64,000 bases of DNA from a virus. Made by a program: the position numbers and the translations under genes. Positions 18,817-26,561 of the stretch are shown here, in pieces (within the stretch, counting starts at the first letter, position 1; each line of letters opens with the position of its first letter). The stretch spans positions 62,001 through 126,000 of the IMG/VR virus record IMGVR_UViG_3300035698_012962. The stretch is one strand, 5' to 3'. The notes under the pieces were generated by a model. That model ran no database searches. It was not told the origin of the DNA and saw only the letters and a program-made list of their open reading frames with translations.

Positions 18817-19051
18817 TTAATAAAAATTTGGTTTTTTCTACAAAATCTTCTTCATCCTCATCATCTCCAAATGATTTTCTTATACTTGAATTTGCATATC
18901 CTACTGAATACGCAAGTCGCATACACATCCTCTTAAATTCTTTTATATCCATATCAATAGGTACTTCAAATTTAATTTTCGTAGCTTCCCTGTTATCATT
19001 AGATTGTACCTCATATGATAGTATACATTTTTCTTCTTTATAATAATTCAT
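18809..19051 (-). CDS. Small acidic protein, 80 aa
   Basis: The sequence has a beta-rich first half (CILSYEVQSNDNREATKIKFEVP) and a helical, Asp/Glu-rich end (FGDDEDEEDFVEKTKFLL). It overlaps the deformylase gene by 14 bases. No family is recognised. Confidence 0.65.
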   Translation of the reverse strand: MNYYKEEKCILSYEVQSNDNREATKIKFEVPIDMDIKEFKRMCMRLAYSVGYANSSIRKSFGDDEDEEDFVEKTKFLLNG

Positions 19052-19796
19052 AATTTCCTGTTTTCATTAGTTTAGTAGCATGTTTGTACTTTATATACAT
19101 CGTCGTATCATCATCCACATTTTTAATCATAACTTTTTCGTTTCTACCATAAGTATTAGTTTTTTCAATTTGTGGATTATAACGTACTAAATCATCTGTG
19201 ATTAACAACCCATCCAAATGCCCAATCTCATGTTGAACTACTACAGATTCAAGTAAACCTTCGTCCTTCAATAATTCATTTCCACCTTGTTTCCATTTAG
19301 TAGAATCTGGGCCGAATTCAATTATACCCAAATTATCTGTTTTAATAGTTATATGAGAAACCCTCATTGTTCGTTTTGGTTTTTTAATTGTCTTTGGTAT
19401 AGATAAGCAAGATTCTACATATACGATTCGCTCTCCAGCAGTATCCGTACTCACATGGCCCCATTTAACAATTGTAGGGTTAATAAGAACCAATGGTTCT
19501 TTTACGTTTACAATACATGCTCTATGTGGAACTCCTATTTGATTTGCTGAAAGACCTAACCCTCCTTCTTTTATTAAAGTAACAAACAACTCTGCAGTTA
19601 CCTTATCCATTTCATCTTTAGTCATTTCCGATTCTTCTACCTTTTGTTTTAGTATAGAAGTATCTGTTGTGATTTGTCTAGGTGTAGTATTTTCTACAAC
19701 TTCTTTTGATAAATACTCTAACCCTTCATTGGCTTGGTTAGGCACATTATCTGATATGTTTATATCTTCATCCATTTCTTGTATTTTATTTTGCAT
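19038..19796 (-). CDS. def: Peptide deformylase
   Basis: All three deformylase motifs are present: GLSANQIG (residues 81-88, motif 1), ESCLSIP with metal ligand C130 (motif 2), and QHEIGHLDG with H189, E190 and H193 (motif 3). The enzyme removes the formyl group from new proteins' first methionine. At 252 residues it is longer than usual because of a ~55-residue amino extension of low complexity. Phage deformylases are known in several marine phages, where they may sustain translation of abundant proteins. Neighbours are small unknown genes and thymidylate synthase. Confidence 0.92.
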   Translation of the reverse strand: MQNKIQEMDEDINISDNVPNQANEGLEYLSKEVVENTTPRQITTDTSILKQKVEESEMTKDEMDKVTAELFVTLIKEGGLGLSANQIGVPHRACIVNVKEPLVLINPTIVKWGHVSTDTAGERIVYVESCLSIPKTIKKPKRTMRVSHITIKTDNLGIIEFGPDSTKWKQGGNELLKDEGLLESVVVQHEIGHLDGLLITDDLVRYNPQIEKTNTYGRNEKVMIKNVDDDTTMYIKYKHATKLMKTGNYELL

Positions 19797-19801
19797 ATTA
19801 T

Positions 19802-20371
19802 TTATTTTTGATTTAGTGCCTTTGCTATTTTATTTCCTAATTTTTTATATTCATCTGTTTGTTCCAATCCTACTTGTAAATGTCTAAGTGAATTTTTAGA
19901 TGGGTCTATACCTGTTATTTTCGGTGGTAATAATTTCCAAATAAAATCTTTTTGTTCTTGTGTAATTCCATCTTTATTTATCACTTCAGATGCTGTGATA
20001 GGTGGAGTTCGAGGCCAATTCCTCTCCGAGCCAACTCTTAATCTAGCTCTAATTACTTTTTTGTCTTGAAAATAATCATCTGTAGCTTTGTTGAATTCTT
20101 CAATTTCTAATAAGTTTTGTTCTAATATAGTATCTATTAATTTACCAGCTAGTTGTCTTCGTACTTCTTTTAACAATGCTTCTCTTTCATGTGGGTGATG
20201 GTGTGGATGATTCATTGTGTCATCTATAGTTACCTCTGCTACAATTTCGGTTGATTGTGGTTTTGAAGGTGGTTGATAGGTTGGACGATATACACCCTCA
20301 AAATCAGCTATTGATGCGTTGTAATTTTTAATCCACTCTTTATCTATATTGTTAAAATTTAAAAGTGCCAT
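19802..20371 (-). CDS. Unknown soluble protein, 189 aa
   Basis: It opens MALLNFNNIDKEW, and holds a His-rich stretch (MNHPHHHPHE, near residues 53-62), which might bind metal, followed by helical segments. A conserved-looking 'LRVGSERNWPRTPPITASEVI' lies mid-protein. There is no signal peptide. It sits between deformylase and thymidylate synthase with gaps under ten bases. I do not recognise the family. Confidence 0.7.
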   Translation of the reverse strand: MALLNFNNIDKEWIKNYNASIADFEGVYRPTYQPPSKPQSTEIVAEVTIDDTMNHPHHHPHEREALLKEVRRQLAGKLIDTILEQNLLEIEEFNKATDDYFQDKKVIRARLRVGSERNWPRTPPITASEVINKDGITQEQKDFIWKLLPPKITGIDPSKNSLRHLQVGLEQTDEYKKLGNKIAKALNQK

Positions 20372-20379
20372 TGTTATAC

Positions 20380-21426
20380 TTAATTACTTAATGGGAATTT
20401 TATTGTAGGGTGTGGATTGTAATTTTCTAATATGAAATCACCTTCTCCACATGAGTGCATTCCATCTCTGATATGAAGTGTGGGAAGTTTTCTGGGTTCT
20501 CTTTCTAATTGTTCCAATACGCCTGAAATTTGATCTTCATAAATATGACAATCTCCAAAATTACCTATTAACATTTCTGGTACCATTCCTACTTCATCTG
20601 CTAACATAAGTAATAATATCCCATAACTAGCAATGTTAAACGGAATCCCCAATGGAAAATCACAAGAACGTTGATTCCATAATAAAGAGATACCCCGTCT
20701 TGGCGCTTCTTTATCTAAATCTACCTCACTCAAATCAATTTCTTCTTTACCAATAGTTCCCAAATCTCCTGTTAGTACTCTTTTTGCAAGATAATCTGCT
20801 CGTTCTTTACGTGTCAATTCTCGTGCCCACACTTGAAACCCATAATGACAAGGTGGAAGAACCATCTGTGATAACTGTTGTGGATTCCAAGCAGTAACCA
20901 TCAATCGTCTACTATCTGGATTTTCCTTTAAATCATTTAACAAGTTTTTTAGTTGGTCAATTCCTGTCCTTGTATATTTAAGTTCACTTGTAATAGAATT
21001 GAATGATTTATGACCATTCCAATGTCTCCATTGGAAACCATATATTTTTCCTAGATCCCATATTGAATCGTGGAATTTCTGGGAACGGTTCTTCTGTGTT
21101 CCCATTTTGATCATTTTTTCTAATGTATAAGGTACAGATGTAGAATTTAAGTAATTCTTGTACCAATCACCATCCCAGATGTGTACCTTGTTTTTCCATA
21201 AATCACGAATATCTGAGGAGCCTGATATAAACCACAATAATTCTTCTTTTACAATTCGGAACGGAACCCTTTTTGTGGTAAGGAGTGGGAATCCTTCTGC
21301 CATATTATGTTTAATCTGTTTACCAAATACAGAAAGTGTATCAACGCCAGTTCGATTTGTTTTCTTAACTCCATTTTCCAGTATCTCATTTAAGATTTCA
21401 AGGTATTGTTTATCTAAATTATTCAT
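20380..21426 (-). CDS. thyA: Thymidylate synthase (ThyA type)
   Basis: The product has the ThyA folate and substrate regions: 'TGVDTLSVFGKQIKHNMAEGFPLLTTKRV', 'LLWFISGSSDI', 'YGFQWRHWNG', the active-site 'LPPCHYGFQVW' with C193, 'RSCDFPLGIPFNIASYG' and 'IGNFGDCHIYEDQ'. It methylates dUMP to dTMP using methylene-tetrahydrofolate. At 348 residues it is longer than the E. coli enzyme (264) because of inserts near residues 95-125 and 200-235, as in some ThyA proteins. A sigma70-like promoter lies just upstream (21458-21486). An AT-rich phage would need the extra dTMP. Confidence 0.95.
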   Translation of the reverse strand: MNNLDKQYLEILNEILENGVKKTNRTGVDTLSVFGKQIKHNMAEGFPLLTTKRVPFRIVKEELLWFISGSSDIRDLWKNKVHIWDGDWYKNYLNSTSVPYTLEKMIKMGTQKNRSQKFHDSIWDLGKIYGFQWRHWNGHKSFNSITSELKYTRTGIDQLKNLLNDLKENPDSRRLMVTAWNPQQLSQMVLPPCHYGFQVWARELTRKERADYLAKRVLTGDLGTIGKEEIDLSEVDLDKEAPRRGISLLWNQRSCDFPLGIPFNIASYGILLLMLADEVGMVPEMLIGNFGDCHIYEDQISGVLEQLEREPRKLPTLHIRDGMHSCGEGDFILENYNPHPTIKFPLSN

Positions 21427-21457
21427 ATATCAAATCGTATTATATTACTAATATAAT

Positions 21458-21486
21458 AATATACAAAAAAATATATAAAATGTCAA
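21458..21486 (-). promoter_or_regulatory. Sigma70-like early promoter before thyA
   Basis: On the minus strand the -35 TTGACA (21486-21481) and -10 TATATT (21463-21458) are separated by exactly 17 bases. The predicted start is about 25 bases before the thyA ATG. Confidence 0.7.
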
Positions 21487-21503
21487 ATTAAATATATAAT
21501 AGT

Positions 21504-22817
21504 TTAATAAATCTTTGAGTCAAAATTATCTGGATATCTAGAGTTAATGCGTTTATCTCTAATGTTTGTAACCCAATAATTTACAGCGGCTTGGTCATCT
21601 TGCCACTGTGAAATGTTTGACCAATCAAAATCATTTCTCGTATAATATGGCTTTTTTGCATCCGCATACCTTCCTTTCATAGAATGTGTTGGTACGTCAA
21701 TTCTACCATCACCATCTGTATCATATCCATCAATTTCTTTTGAATTTTTGTCTATGTGAACGGGTACTCTGCCTATTTTCTTTTCTAAATTTGGAGTTTG
21801 TACAACTTCTTCTTTTACTTCTTCTACATCACTTTCCGGCTGTAGATGAGATTCTTCTATAGGGGGTTCTAATTCTTCTCCAGAATCATCTACTATAGGA
21901 GTACTACTACTATCATCTACTTTTTCATTATCATCCTTTACAACCGATTTTTGTGGTTTGGATTTTCGTTCACCATACACCTCATAGGTATTAGGAGACT
22001 TAACGGTGACCTTCGCATCTTTCTCTAATCTATTATAATAAAGAGATAAGTTAAATGCAATTACCAATGATATCGCCAATGGGTCGAATGTTATCATTAT
22101 AACAATTGCTATAATGTTTACTACTGTTGACATTGGTACATTTAATACATCAGCTAAGAATTGTAAAGGTCCGAGTTCATTTACTACATCGGTTTCGTCT
22201 CTTAGTTCATAAATTCGTTCATCAAAAGTAGTGATTGAATCAGTATATGCATCTATCCTTTCAGTAAGAAGATCTCTTCTTTCTTGAGCATTTTCTAATT
22301 GAGTGGTAAGAACATTACGTGTAGCGGATGAAGTGGTAGTAACTAGTTGTCCTGTTTCTTGATCTATATATTGAATGGTATTACCTGATAATCCTTCAGA
22401 TAATGTTAATATGGTAGATGTTAAATTACCTCTTTCTTCATTAAATGCATCTATTTGTTCATTGAACCTATCTTTTCTCAATTCAATAACTTCTACTCTA
22501 CGATCTAATATATTCAACTCATTCGATGATGACTGGAACGCTGAAGTTAGGTATCCATAAAACCCCATTGAAGTAATACATACTAATATTATTACTGCTA
22601 TAGTTAGATAAGTTTTCATAACAAATTTTACTCTATCCCAATATAAATATAAGAATGAAGCTGTTATGATTTTAGAAAACTCCATAACCCCTGCCATTAC
22701 CATTATTTCAGTTTTAGAACCTGAAAATAGTGCACCTAGCCCCTGTACGGAGAAGTATGCACCAACAATAGCCATAAGTAGTGCGGCTAATCCAATGAGT
22801 AATGTTCTAACGTTCAT
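21504..22817 (-). CDS. Coiled-coil membrane protein with Ca-binding-like loop
   Basis: The 437 residues hold two to three membrane helices near the amino end (LLIGLAALLMAIVGAYFSV, a weaker one near 40-60, and LTIAVIILVCITSMGFYGYL), a long coiled coil with a heptad-like 'RRVEVIELRKDRFNEQIDAF', then another hydrophobic pair near 225-260. The carboxyl third is acidic and disordered, followed by 'DGYDTDGDGRID', a DxDxDG EF-hand/dockerin-like loop. I recognise this architecture as a widespread uncharacterised phage membrane protein. Its length and coiled coil suggest a sensor or a scaffold at the inner membrane, but no function is known. Confidence 0.75.
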   Translation of the reverse strand: MNVRTLLIGLAALLMAIVGAYFSVQGLGALFSGSKTEIMVMAGVMEFSKIITASFLYLYWDRVKFVMKTYLTIAVIILVCITSMGFYGYLTSAFQSSSNELNILDRRVEVIELRKDRFNEQIDAFNEERGNLTSTILTLSEGLSGNTIQYIDQETGQLVTTTSSATRNVLTTQLENAQERRDLLTERIDAYTDSITTFDERIYELRDETDVVNELGPLQFLADVLNVPMSTVVNIIAIVIMITFDPLAISLVIAFNLSLYYNRLEKDAKVTVKSPNTYEVYGERKSKPQKSVVKDDNEKVDDSSSTPIVDDSGEELEPPIEESHLQPESDVEEVKEEVVQTPNLEKKIGRVPVHIDKNSKEIDGYDTDGDGRIDVPTHSMKGRYADAKKPYYTRNDFDWSNISQWQDDQAAVNYWVTNIRDKRINSRYPDNFDSKIY

Positions 22818-22827
22818 CTGTTATTAA

Positions 22828-23016
22828 TTATTGAGTTGGTACTATTTCTATAATAGCCTTATTTGAATCTGATAAGTGTTTTACTTCTTTTACTAATTTA
22901 AGTATTTCATCATTTGTTAAAACACGATTTCCTTGTGCTACATCCATAATGATACCTAATCGTTTTTCCATTGCGGAAATATTGTCTAATACTTTTTGTT
23001 GATATGCTAATTTCAT
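22828..23016 (-). CDS. Small helical protein, 62 aa
   Basis: The sequence (MKLAYQQKVLDNISAMEKRLGIIMDVAQGNR...) is entirely helical and soluble. It has a candidate late motif at 23038-23049 and lies behind a promoter and hairpin region at 23060-23163. It precedes the coiled-coil membrane protein by ten bases and may be its partner. Confidence 0.65.
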   Translation of the reverse strand: MKLAYQQKVLDNISAMEKRLGIIMDVAQGNRVLTNDEILKLVKEVKHLSDSNKAIIEIVPTQ

Positions 23017-23037
23017 ATATATTTAGTTTGTTTGATT

Positions 23038-23049
23038 TATAAGTATAAG
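23038..23049 (-). promoter_or_regulatory. Candidate late promoter motif
   Basis: The minus strand reads CTTATACTTATA, identical to the copy at 526-537. It is 22 bases before the ATG at 23016 and just downstream of the hairpin and T-run at 23060-23097, so it could start this operon independently. Confidence 0.45.
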
Positions 23050-23059
23050 TATAGAAAAT

Positions 23060-23097
23060 AAAAAAAATGGTGATAAGGCTATCAACCCTACCACCAT
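23060..23097 (-). terminator. Hairpin with U-run directly downstream of a promoter
   Basis: Read on the minus strand, ATGGTG (23097-23092) pairs with CACCAT (23072-23067), AGG and CCT pair inside, and a run of eight T follows (23067-23060). This looks like an intrinsic terminator. It starts only about 30 bases after the predicted start of the promoter at 23135-23163, so it would either attenuate that promoter or end a ~68-base RNA. Confidence 0.6.
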
Positions 23098-23134
23098 ACC
23101 TAACCTAATATTTTAATTTCTACTTATAATATAT

Positions 23135-23163
23135 AATATACGAAAAAATATACCAATTGTCAA
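23135..23163 (-). promoter_or_regulatory. Sigma70-like early promoter
   Basis: The minus strand carries TTGACA (23163-23158), 17 bases, then TATATT (23140-23135). Its -35 overlaps the end of the upstream lipoprotein gene (stop at 23160). A terminator-like hairpin follows closely. Confidence 0.65.
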
Positions 23164-23684
23164 ATTAATATTATATTAATAAATGTTGAAACATCTATAT
23201 CACTTTCTCTATAATAAACCTGTACTTGCATTGTATCACCTCTCATTGCAAATATTGGTGCAATTAATCCTGAAAATTCACCACTATCTTTTGTGATGGA
23301 AACTGGATTAACAGTTGGTACTTCCATACCCTTAAATCCCTGTACATAAATAGTATCCACTGTTACCCAAGTACCTGTTCTACGAATATATCTCCGTACT
23401 TCAATACCAAGAGAATCACCTAATACCCATTTATGTGAAGATTCCCATCCTAATTTTTTTCTTCTATCTATTTGACCACCATCTTTTTCAATCATACCTT
23501 GGACACGATGAATGGTTTGGTTTGAATGTTCATTTAATTGAAGTTCATAGTAACCATTACTATCTTTGTTCAACCTACCGTCTAAATATATTTCATAATC
23601 AGGTAGATATTCTACATTAGATATATCATTGCAATTGGTAAATATAAATAAACTAATTCCTAGCCACATCCATAAATACTTCAT
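23160..23684 (-). CDS. Putative phage-encoded lipoprotein
   Basis: From the ATG at 23684 the protein opens MKYLWMWLGISLFIFTNCNDIS: a short positive start, hydrophobic core and a cysteine at a relaxed lipobox (FTNC), as is common in Bacteroidota lipoproteins. The remaining ~150 residues are beta-rich (YEIYLDGRLNKDSNGYYELQLNEHSN ... VDTIYVQGFKGMEV). It would be membrane-anchored outside the cytoplasm. Roles for phage lipoproteins include superinfection exclusion, a possibility only. I preferred 23684 over 23696 because it gives the better signal sequence. Confidence 0.7.
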   Translation of the reverse strand: MKYLWMWLGISLFIFTNCNDISNVEYLPDYEIYLDGRLNKDSNGYYELQLNEHSNQTIHRVQGMIEKDGGQIDRRKKLGWESSHKWVLGDSLGIEVRRYIRRTGTWVTVDTIYVQGFKGMEVPTVNPVSITKDSGEFSGLIAPIFAMRGDTMQVQVYYRESDIDVSTFINIILI

Positions 23685-23898
23685 ACTCCACTCCATTTAT
23701 TATTATCGTTTTGGGGTTAGGTGCTTCCTTTTTCATTTTTAAATCATTATACTCCTCTTCTGTGATCACTCTATATACAATTCTGTTTTCTATAGCACAG
23801 TCGATTACTATTAAATGGTCTTCTGCTAGTTCGTTTATTTCACCAGTATCCCATCTATCGAAAACTTCTTGTTTAAATTCTCTGTATGTTTGTGTCAT
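23653..23898 (-). CDS. Small soluble protein, 81 aa
   Basis: It reads MTQTYREFKQEVFDRWDTGEINELAEDHLIV, then a beta-rich end (KTIIINGVEYEVFMDVARN). It overlaps the lipoprotein gene by about 30 bases and the ATP-grasp gene by four. No family is recognised. Confidence 0.65.
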   Translation of the reverse strand: MTQTYREFKQEVFDRWDTGEINELAEDHLIVIDCAIENRIVYRVITEEEYNDLKMKKEAPNPKTIIINGVEYEVFMDVARN

Positions 23899-24602
23899 GA
23901 CGCCGAAACTCTATCTGAAGTAATAATTATATCAAAATATCTATCTACTAACATTCTATAATAGGTATCGTTGGGTACTCCATAATTTCCAATTGACCAC
24001 ATATCATTAAACTCCACTACTACGTTTAGCTCATTTCTTAATATACCTACATCAATAATATATGTAGAAGGAAAATCTTTTTTATTTTCTTCTATTATAT
24101 CCTCTATAAATAATCTATGTGGTATCTGAAAAAGATCTCCACTATAATTATGCATATCCTTAATTTTATTTTTATGTACGTACACGCGTACATACGTATC
24201 ATCGGATATATTTGCTATAGAAGAATACACCATCTCATCAATAACAAATCCAGTAAATGATTTCAATTCAGTTGGTAATGGTTTAATAAAATACTTACCA
24301 CCTGCCTTTACTCTATTCTTTACTTCTCCTAATGTTAGAATTTCACTAAATCTATCAGAGTTTCTAGGTAATTGAATACAATCAAGTGTTATTCCAACTC
24401 GTCTAAATACCTCAGTCATAAACTCAACAGAACCTACGAATAAATTATTATCTATTACTAAATCATATTTACCTTCCTTTACTTCATCAAAAGTAACTAA
24501 TTTATATTTTAATACACCACTATCAAACGCTCCATAAAGAGCACTTGCAGCATCAAAGTGATGAGGTAGTATTCCATAATGGGATTTTTGAATAAATATC
24601 AT
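23895..24602 (-). CDS. ATP-grasp fold protein (DUF4343-like)
   Basis: Residues ~98-125 (AGGKYFIKPLPTELKSFTGFVIDE) fit the lysine-bearing ATP-binding loop of ATP-grasp enzymes, and 'STYIIDVGILRNELNVVVEFNDMWSIGNYG' matches the late metal-binding strand with E-x-N (EFND). I recognise this type as an uncharacterised phage ATP-grasp group. ATP-grasp enzymes ligate a carboxylate to an amine or thiol, but the substrate here is unknown. The gene overlaps its downstream neighbour by four bases (ATGA). Confidence 0.7.
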   Translation of the reverse strand: MIFIQKSHYGILPHHFDAASALYGAFDSGVLKYKLVTFDEVKEGKYDLVIDNNLFVGSVEFMTEVFRRVGITLDCIQLPRNSDRFSEILTLGEVKNRVKAGGKYFIKPLPTELKSFTGFVIDEMVYSSIANISDDTYVRVYVHKNKIKDMHNYSGDLFQIPHRLFIEDIIEENKKDFPSTYIIDVGILRNELNVVVEFNDMWSIGNYGVPNDTYYRMLVDRYFDIIITSDRVSAS

Positions 24603-24607
24603 ATTTG

Positions 24608-25030
24608 TTAAACTTTAAGTAATGGATCAACTTTCTTTTCTAACTTCTTTAATTCTTCATAAATTTCATTGGTGAAGTATCCATAAATCCGTAACGTTCC
24701 ATATTTCTCTTTTACATCATTAATAAGGATACCTTTTGCAAGTTTTCTATGGAGTTTATGCGCCCACCACCATCTGACCCTTACAATAGAATTATCATTT
24801 CCTACGAGGTGTAGTAATCTTAAAACTGTTTTAGGACACCACTTTGATCTCATTTGGGAATCTACATATTCAAAAAATGTATCTATATACTCATATCCTT
24901 CTGTTCCTTCTCTGAACAGATTGTATCCATATCCCATATATACCCATCTTCTTTGTTTGCCAGGGAAGATTGTATTCCAGAATGTTTTTGGTGTTAATTT
25001 ATTAAAATAATATTTCTTTTTTTTGTTCAT
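24608..25030 (-). CDS. Unknown Trp/Tyr-rich protein, 140 aa
   Basis: The protein is basic and aromatic (KQRRWVYMGYGYNLFREGTEGYEYIDTFFEYVD, then RVRWWWAHKLHRKLAKG, then VKEKYGTLRIYGYFTNE). The 'KEKYGTLRIY' segment recurs in unnamed phage proteins. It has no membrane segment. It follows the 25035-25367 membrane protein and precedes the ATP-grasp gene, with gaps of about five bases. Confidence 0.7.
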   Translation of the reverse strand: MNKKKKYYFNKLTPKTFWNTIFPGKQRRWVYMGYGYNLFREGTEGYEYIDTFFEYVDSQMRSKWCPKTVLRLLHLVGNDNSIVRVRWWWAHKLHRKLAKGILINDVKEKYGTLRIYGYFTNEIYEELKKLEKKVDPLLKV

Positions 25031-25034
25031 TTAT

Positions 25035-25367
25035 CTATTGTAATACTCTTCGTAAGGTTTTTAATACGGTATTTAGCTCTTGAAGTTTTCTATAAGAATT
25101 ATATTTCATTTCAAAGAGATTATGGTATTGATCTGAATTCAGAAACTCTAATAATTCTTTACGGGTTTTGATCGTTTGAATTTCTTCTTCAATCTTTCTA
25201 TATTCTTCAAAAAACTTATTAGAATATTCTATTTTTTTCGAGGTATCATATATTAAGAAGCCCGCCATTACCCCGAATAGACTACCCACCGTTAATGCTA
25301 ACAAAAACAGATCCGGATTGTTATAATACATTACACTGAAAAATAGTAAGAAAATAAATAGAAACAT
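25035..25367 (-). CDS. Membrane protein with coiled-coil tail, 110 aa
   Basis: Two amino-terminal membrane helices (MFLFIFLLFFSVMYY and LFLLALTVGSLFGVMAGFLIY) are followed by a charged coiled coil. The function is unknown. An inner-membrane anchor or a holin-like class are possible; it has no obvious lysis neighbour. Confidence 0.7.
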   Translation of the reverse strand: MFLFIFLLFFSVMYYNNPDLFLLALTVGSLFGVMAGFLIYDTSKKIEYSNKFFEEYRKIEEEIQTIKTRKELLEFLNSDQYHNLFEMKYNSYRKLQELNTVLKTLRRVLQ

Positions 25368-25427
25368 ATAAATAGATAACTTCGATGGAGAAGTGTTTTC
25401 AATTTTTCTAATAAATTCATATATTTT

Positions 25428-25649
25428 TTATCTATAAAGGGTTACAAAACTTCCAAAGTATTTATCGAACGTATCTACTAAGTGATCGTAACCACTTTCA
25501 GTCATTTCTTTTTGAACAGTTTCCCAATCTAACTCTAATTGATCAGCAAATCGCTTTGCCTTACCTAAAAGAGAATATGCATTCCCCTCTGGCCCAGTTA
25601 AATCAATTTCAATTCGTCTATTTTCGATTTCTTTTTTTGATTTTATCAT
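25428..25649 (-). CDS. Unknown phage protein, 73 aa
   Basis: The segment 'EIDLTGPEGNAYSLLGKAKRFADQ' is one I know from many phages as a short uncharacterised family, often near RNA or DNA metabolism genes. The protein is soluble and helical. It starts one base after the 25651-26004 stop. Confidence 0.75.
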   Translation of the reverse strand: MIKSKKEIENRRIEIDLTGPEGNAYSLLGKAKRFADQLELDWETVQKEMTESGYDHLVDTFDKYFGSFVTLYR

Positions 25650-25650
25650 A

Positions 25651-26004
25651 CTAACTCTGATTTTGGGTTTGTTTTTTAATTGCTTCTTCTAACAGTTGTT
25701 TTTTATACATCATAATTCTTGGTCGATTCTTTTTACCTATCGGTCGTTGCCAGTAATCTATTTGTTTTGGGGTTAAAAACCCTCTTTTCATATAAAACTT
25801 TGCCATTGAAGTTCCAATCTCACCATGGGCACCTGTGAATCCAATACCGTTATTTCTGTTAGTGGTTTCGTAGATTTGTTCTTCTCTGGTCTGTCGATTG
25901 AATAAATGAACAAGAGCCTTACCAACTGCGTGAACTCTCATTGGTTCTTTACTCGTCAATACCGCCTCAATTTGTTCAATTAACTTTTTTTTATCAACTT
26001 TCAT
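25651..26004 (-). CDS. Unknown phage protein, 117 aa
   Basis: The central 'MRVHAVGKALVHLFNRQTREEQ' and 'NNGIGFTGAHGEIGTSMAKFYMKRGFLTPKQIDYW' mark a widespread uncharacterised phage family. The end is Lys/Gln-rich. A promoter lies 40 bases upstream (26044-26072), making this the first gene of a small operon. Confidence 0.75.
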   Translation of the reverse strand: MKVDKKKLIEQIEAVLTSKEPMRVHAVGKALVHLFNRQTREEQIYETTNRNNGIGFTGAHGEIGTSMAKFYMKRGFLTPKQIDYWQRPIGKKNRPRIMMYKKQLLEEAIKKQTQNQS

Positions 26005-26043
26005 AATAATTAGGTTAAGTTGTTGTTCTCATTCAACACCAGT

Positions 26044-26072
26044 AATATAGTGTATAGTATGATAAAAGTCAA
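26044..26072 (-). promoter_or_regulatory. Sigma70-like early promoter
   Basis: On the minus strand TTGACT (26072-26067), 17 bases, TATATT (26049-26044). It is followed by the ATG at 26004 and lies right behind the 26081-26251 stop. Confidence 0.65.
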
Positions 26073-26080
26073 GGATTATT

Positions 26081-26251
26081 TCACTCTTCGGAAATATTTA
26101 CTAATGACGAGTATACTTCCTCACTCATTTGATTTATTAAATCTGAAATTTCATCTACTGATAGTTTATGATGATTGGATAGAGTTACATCTACCTCGAT
26201 TTCACATTTATCTTCTATATCAAAATTAAATACGTAAGATTGTCCTAACAT
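26081..26251 (-). CDS. Small acidic protein, 56 aa
   Basis: Translated from the ATG at 26251 it reads MLGQSYVFNFDIEDKCEIEVDVTL..., ending SSLVNISEE. It is acidic and helical in its second half. Its ATG overlaps the stop of the gene at 26245-26403, which supports coupled expression. No family is recognised. Confidence 0.6.
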   Translation of the reverse strand: MLGQSYVFNFDIEDKCEIEVDVTLSNHHKLSVDEISDLINQMSEEVYSSLVNISEE

Positions 26252-26403
26252 TGCTCTACCACCGTTTCTCCCAGTTTAGTTAATTTTAATGTGTAATGCC
26301 ATGCCATAGTATCAAAATCTAATAGATTTTTATCAAAAAGAGAGTTTGCGGTTAGAAGAGTGCCGTTTTCATTTCTTGCATTGAATCTTGATTCTTCTGG
26401 CAT
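26245..26403 (-). CDS. Small protein, 52 aa
   Basis: The ORF reads MPEESRFNARNENGTLLTANSLF..., ending KLTKLGETVVEQC. It resembles a winged-helix end (TKLGE..V). It overlaps the 26352-26561 gene by 52 bases in another frame, which is long for this genome, so the true start may be internal (ATG at 26304). The stop-start overlap with 26081-26251 supports translation. Confidence 0.5.
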   Translation of the reverse strand: MPEESRFNARNENGTLLTANSLFDKNLLDFDTMAWHYTLKLTKLGETVVEQC

Positions 26404-26561
26404 AGTATCCAATTTCGTTTATAATGTTCTGCATACTTTTCAAACGAATATGATCCGTCATCTCTATACTCCAAATATCCTTTTTCTTTAGCTCGTTTTA
26501 ACAGTGATACTTCATCATCTGTTAATTCTAATTCGATAGAAATTGTATGTTTATATTTCAT
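26352..26561 (-). CDS. Small helical protein, 69 aa
   Basis: MKYKHTISIELELTDDEVSLLKRAKEKGYLEYR... resembles a short beta strand followed by helices, as in many small phage regulators. It overlaps the RNA ligase gene by four bases (ATGA). The function is unknown. Confidence 0.65.
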   Translation of the reverse strand: MKYKHTISIELELTDDEVSLLKRAKEKGYLEYRDDGSYSFEKYAEHYKRNWILCQKNQDSMQEMKTALF

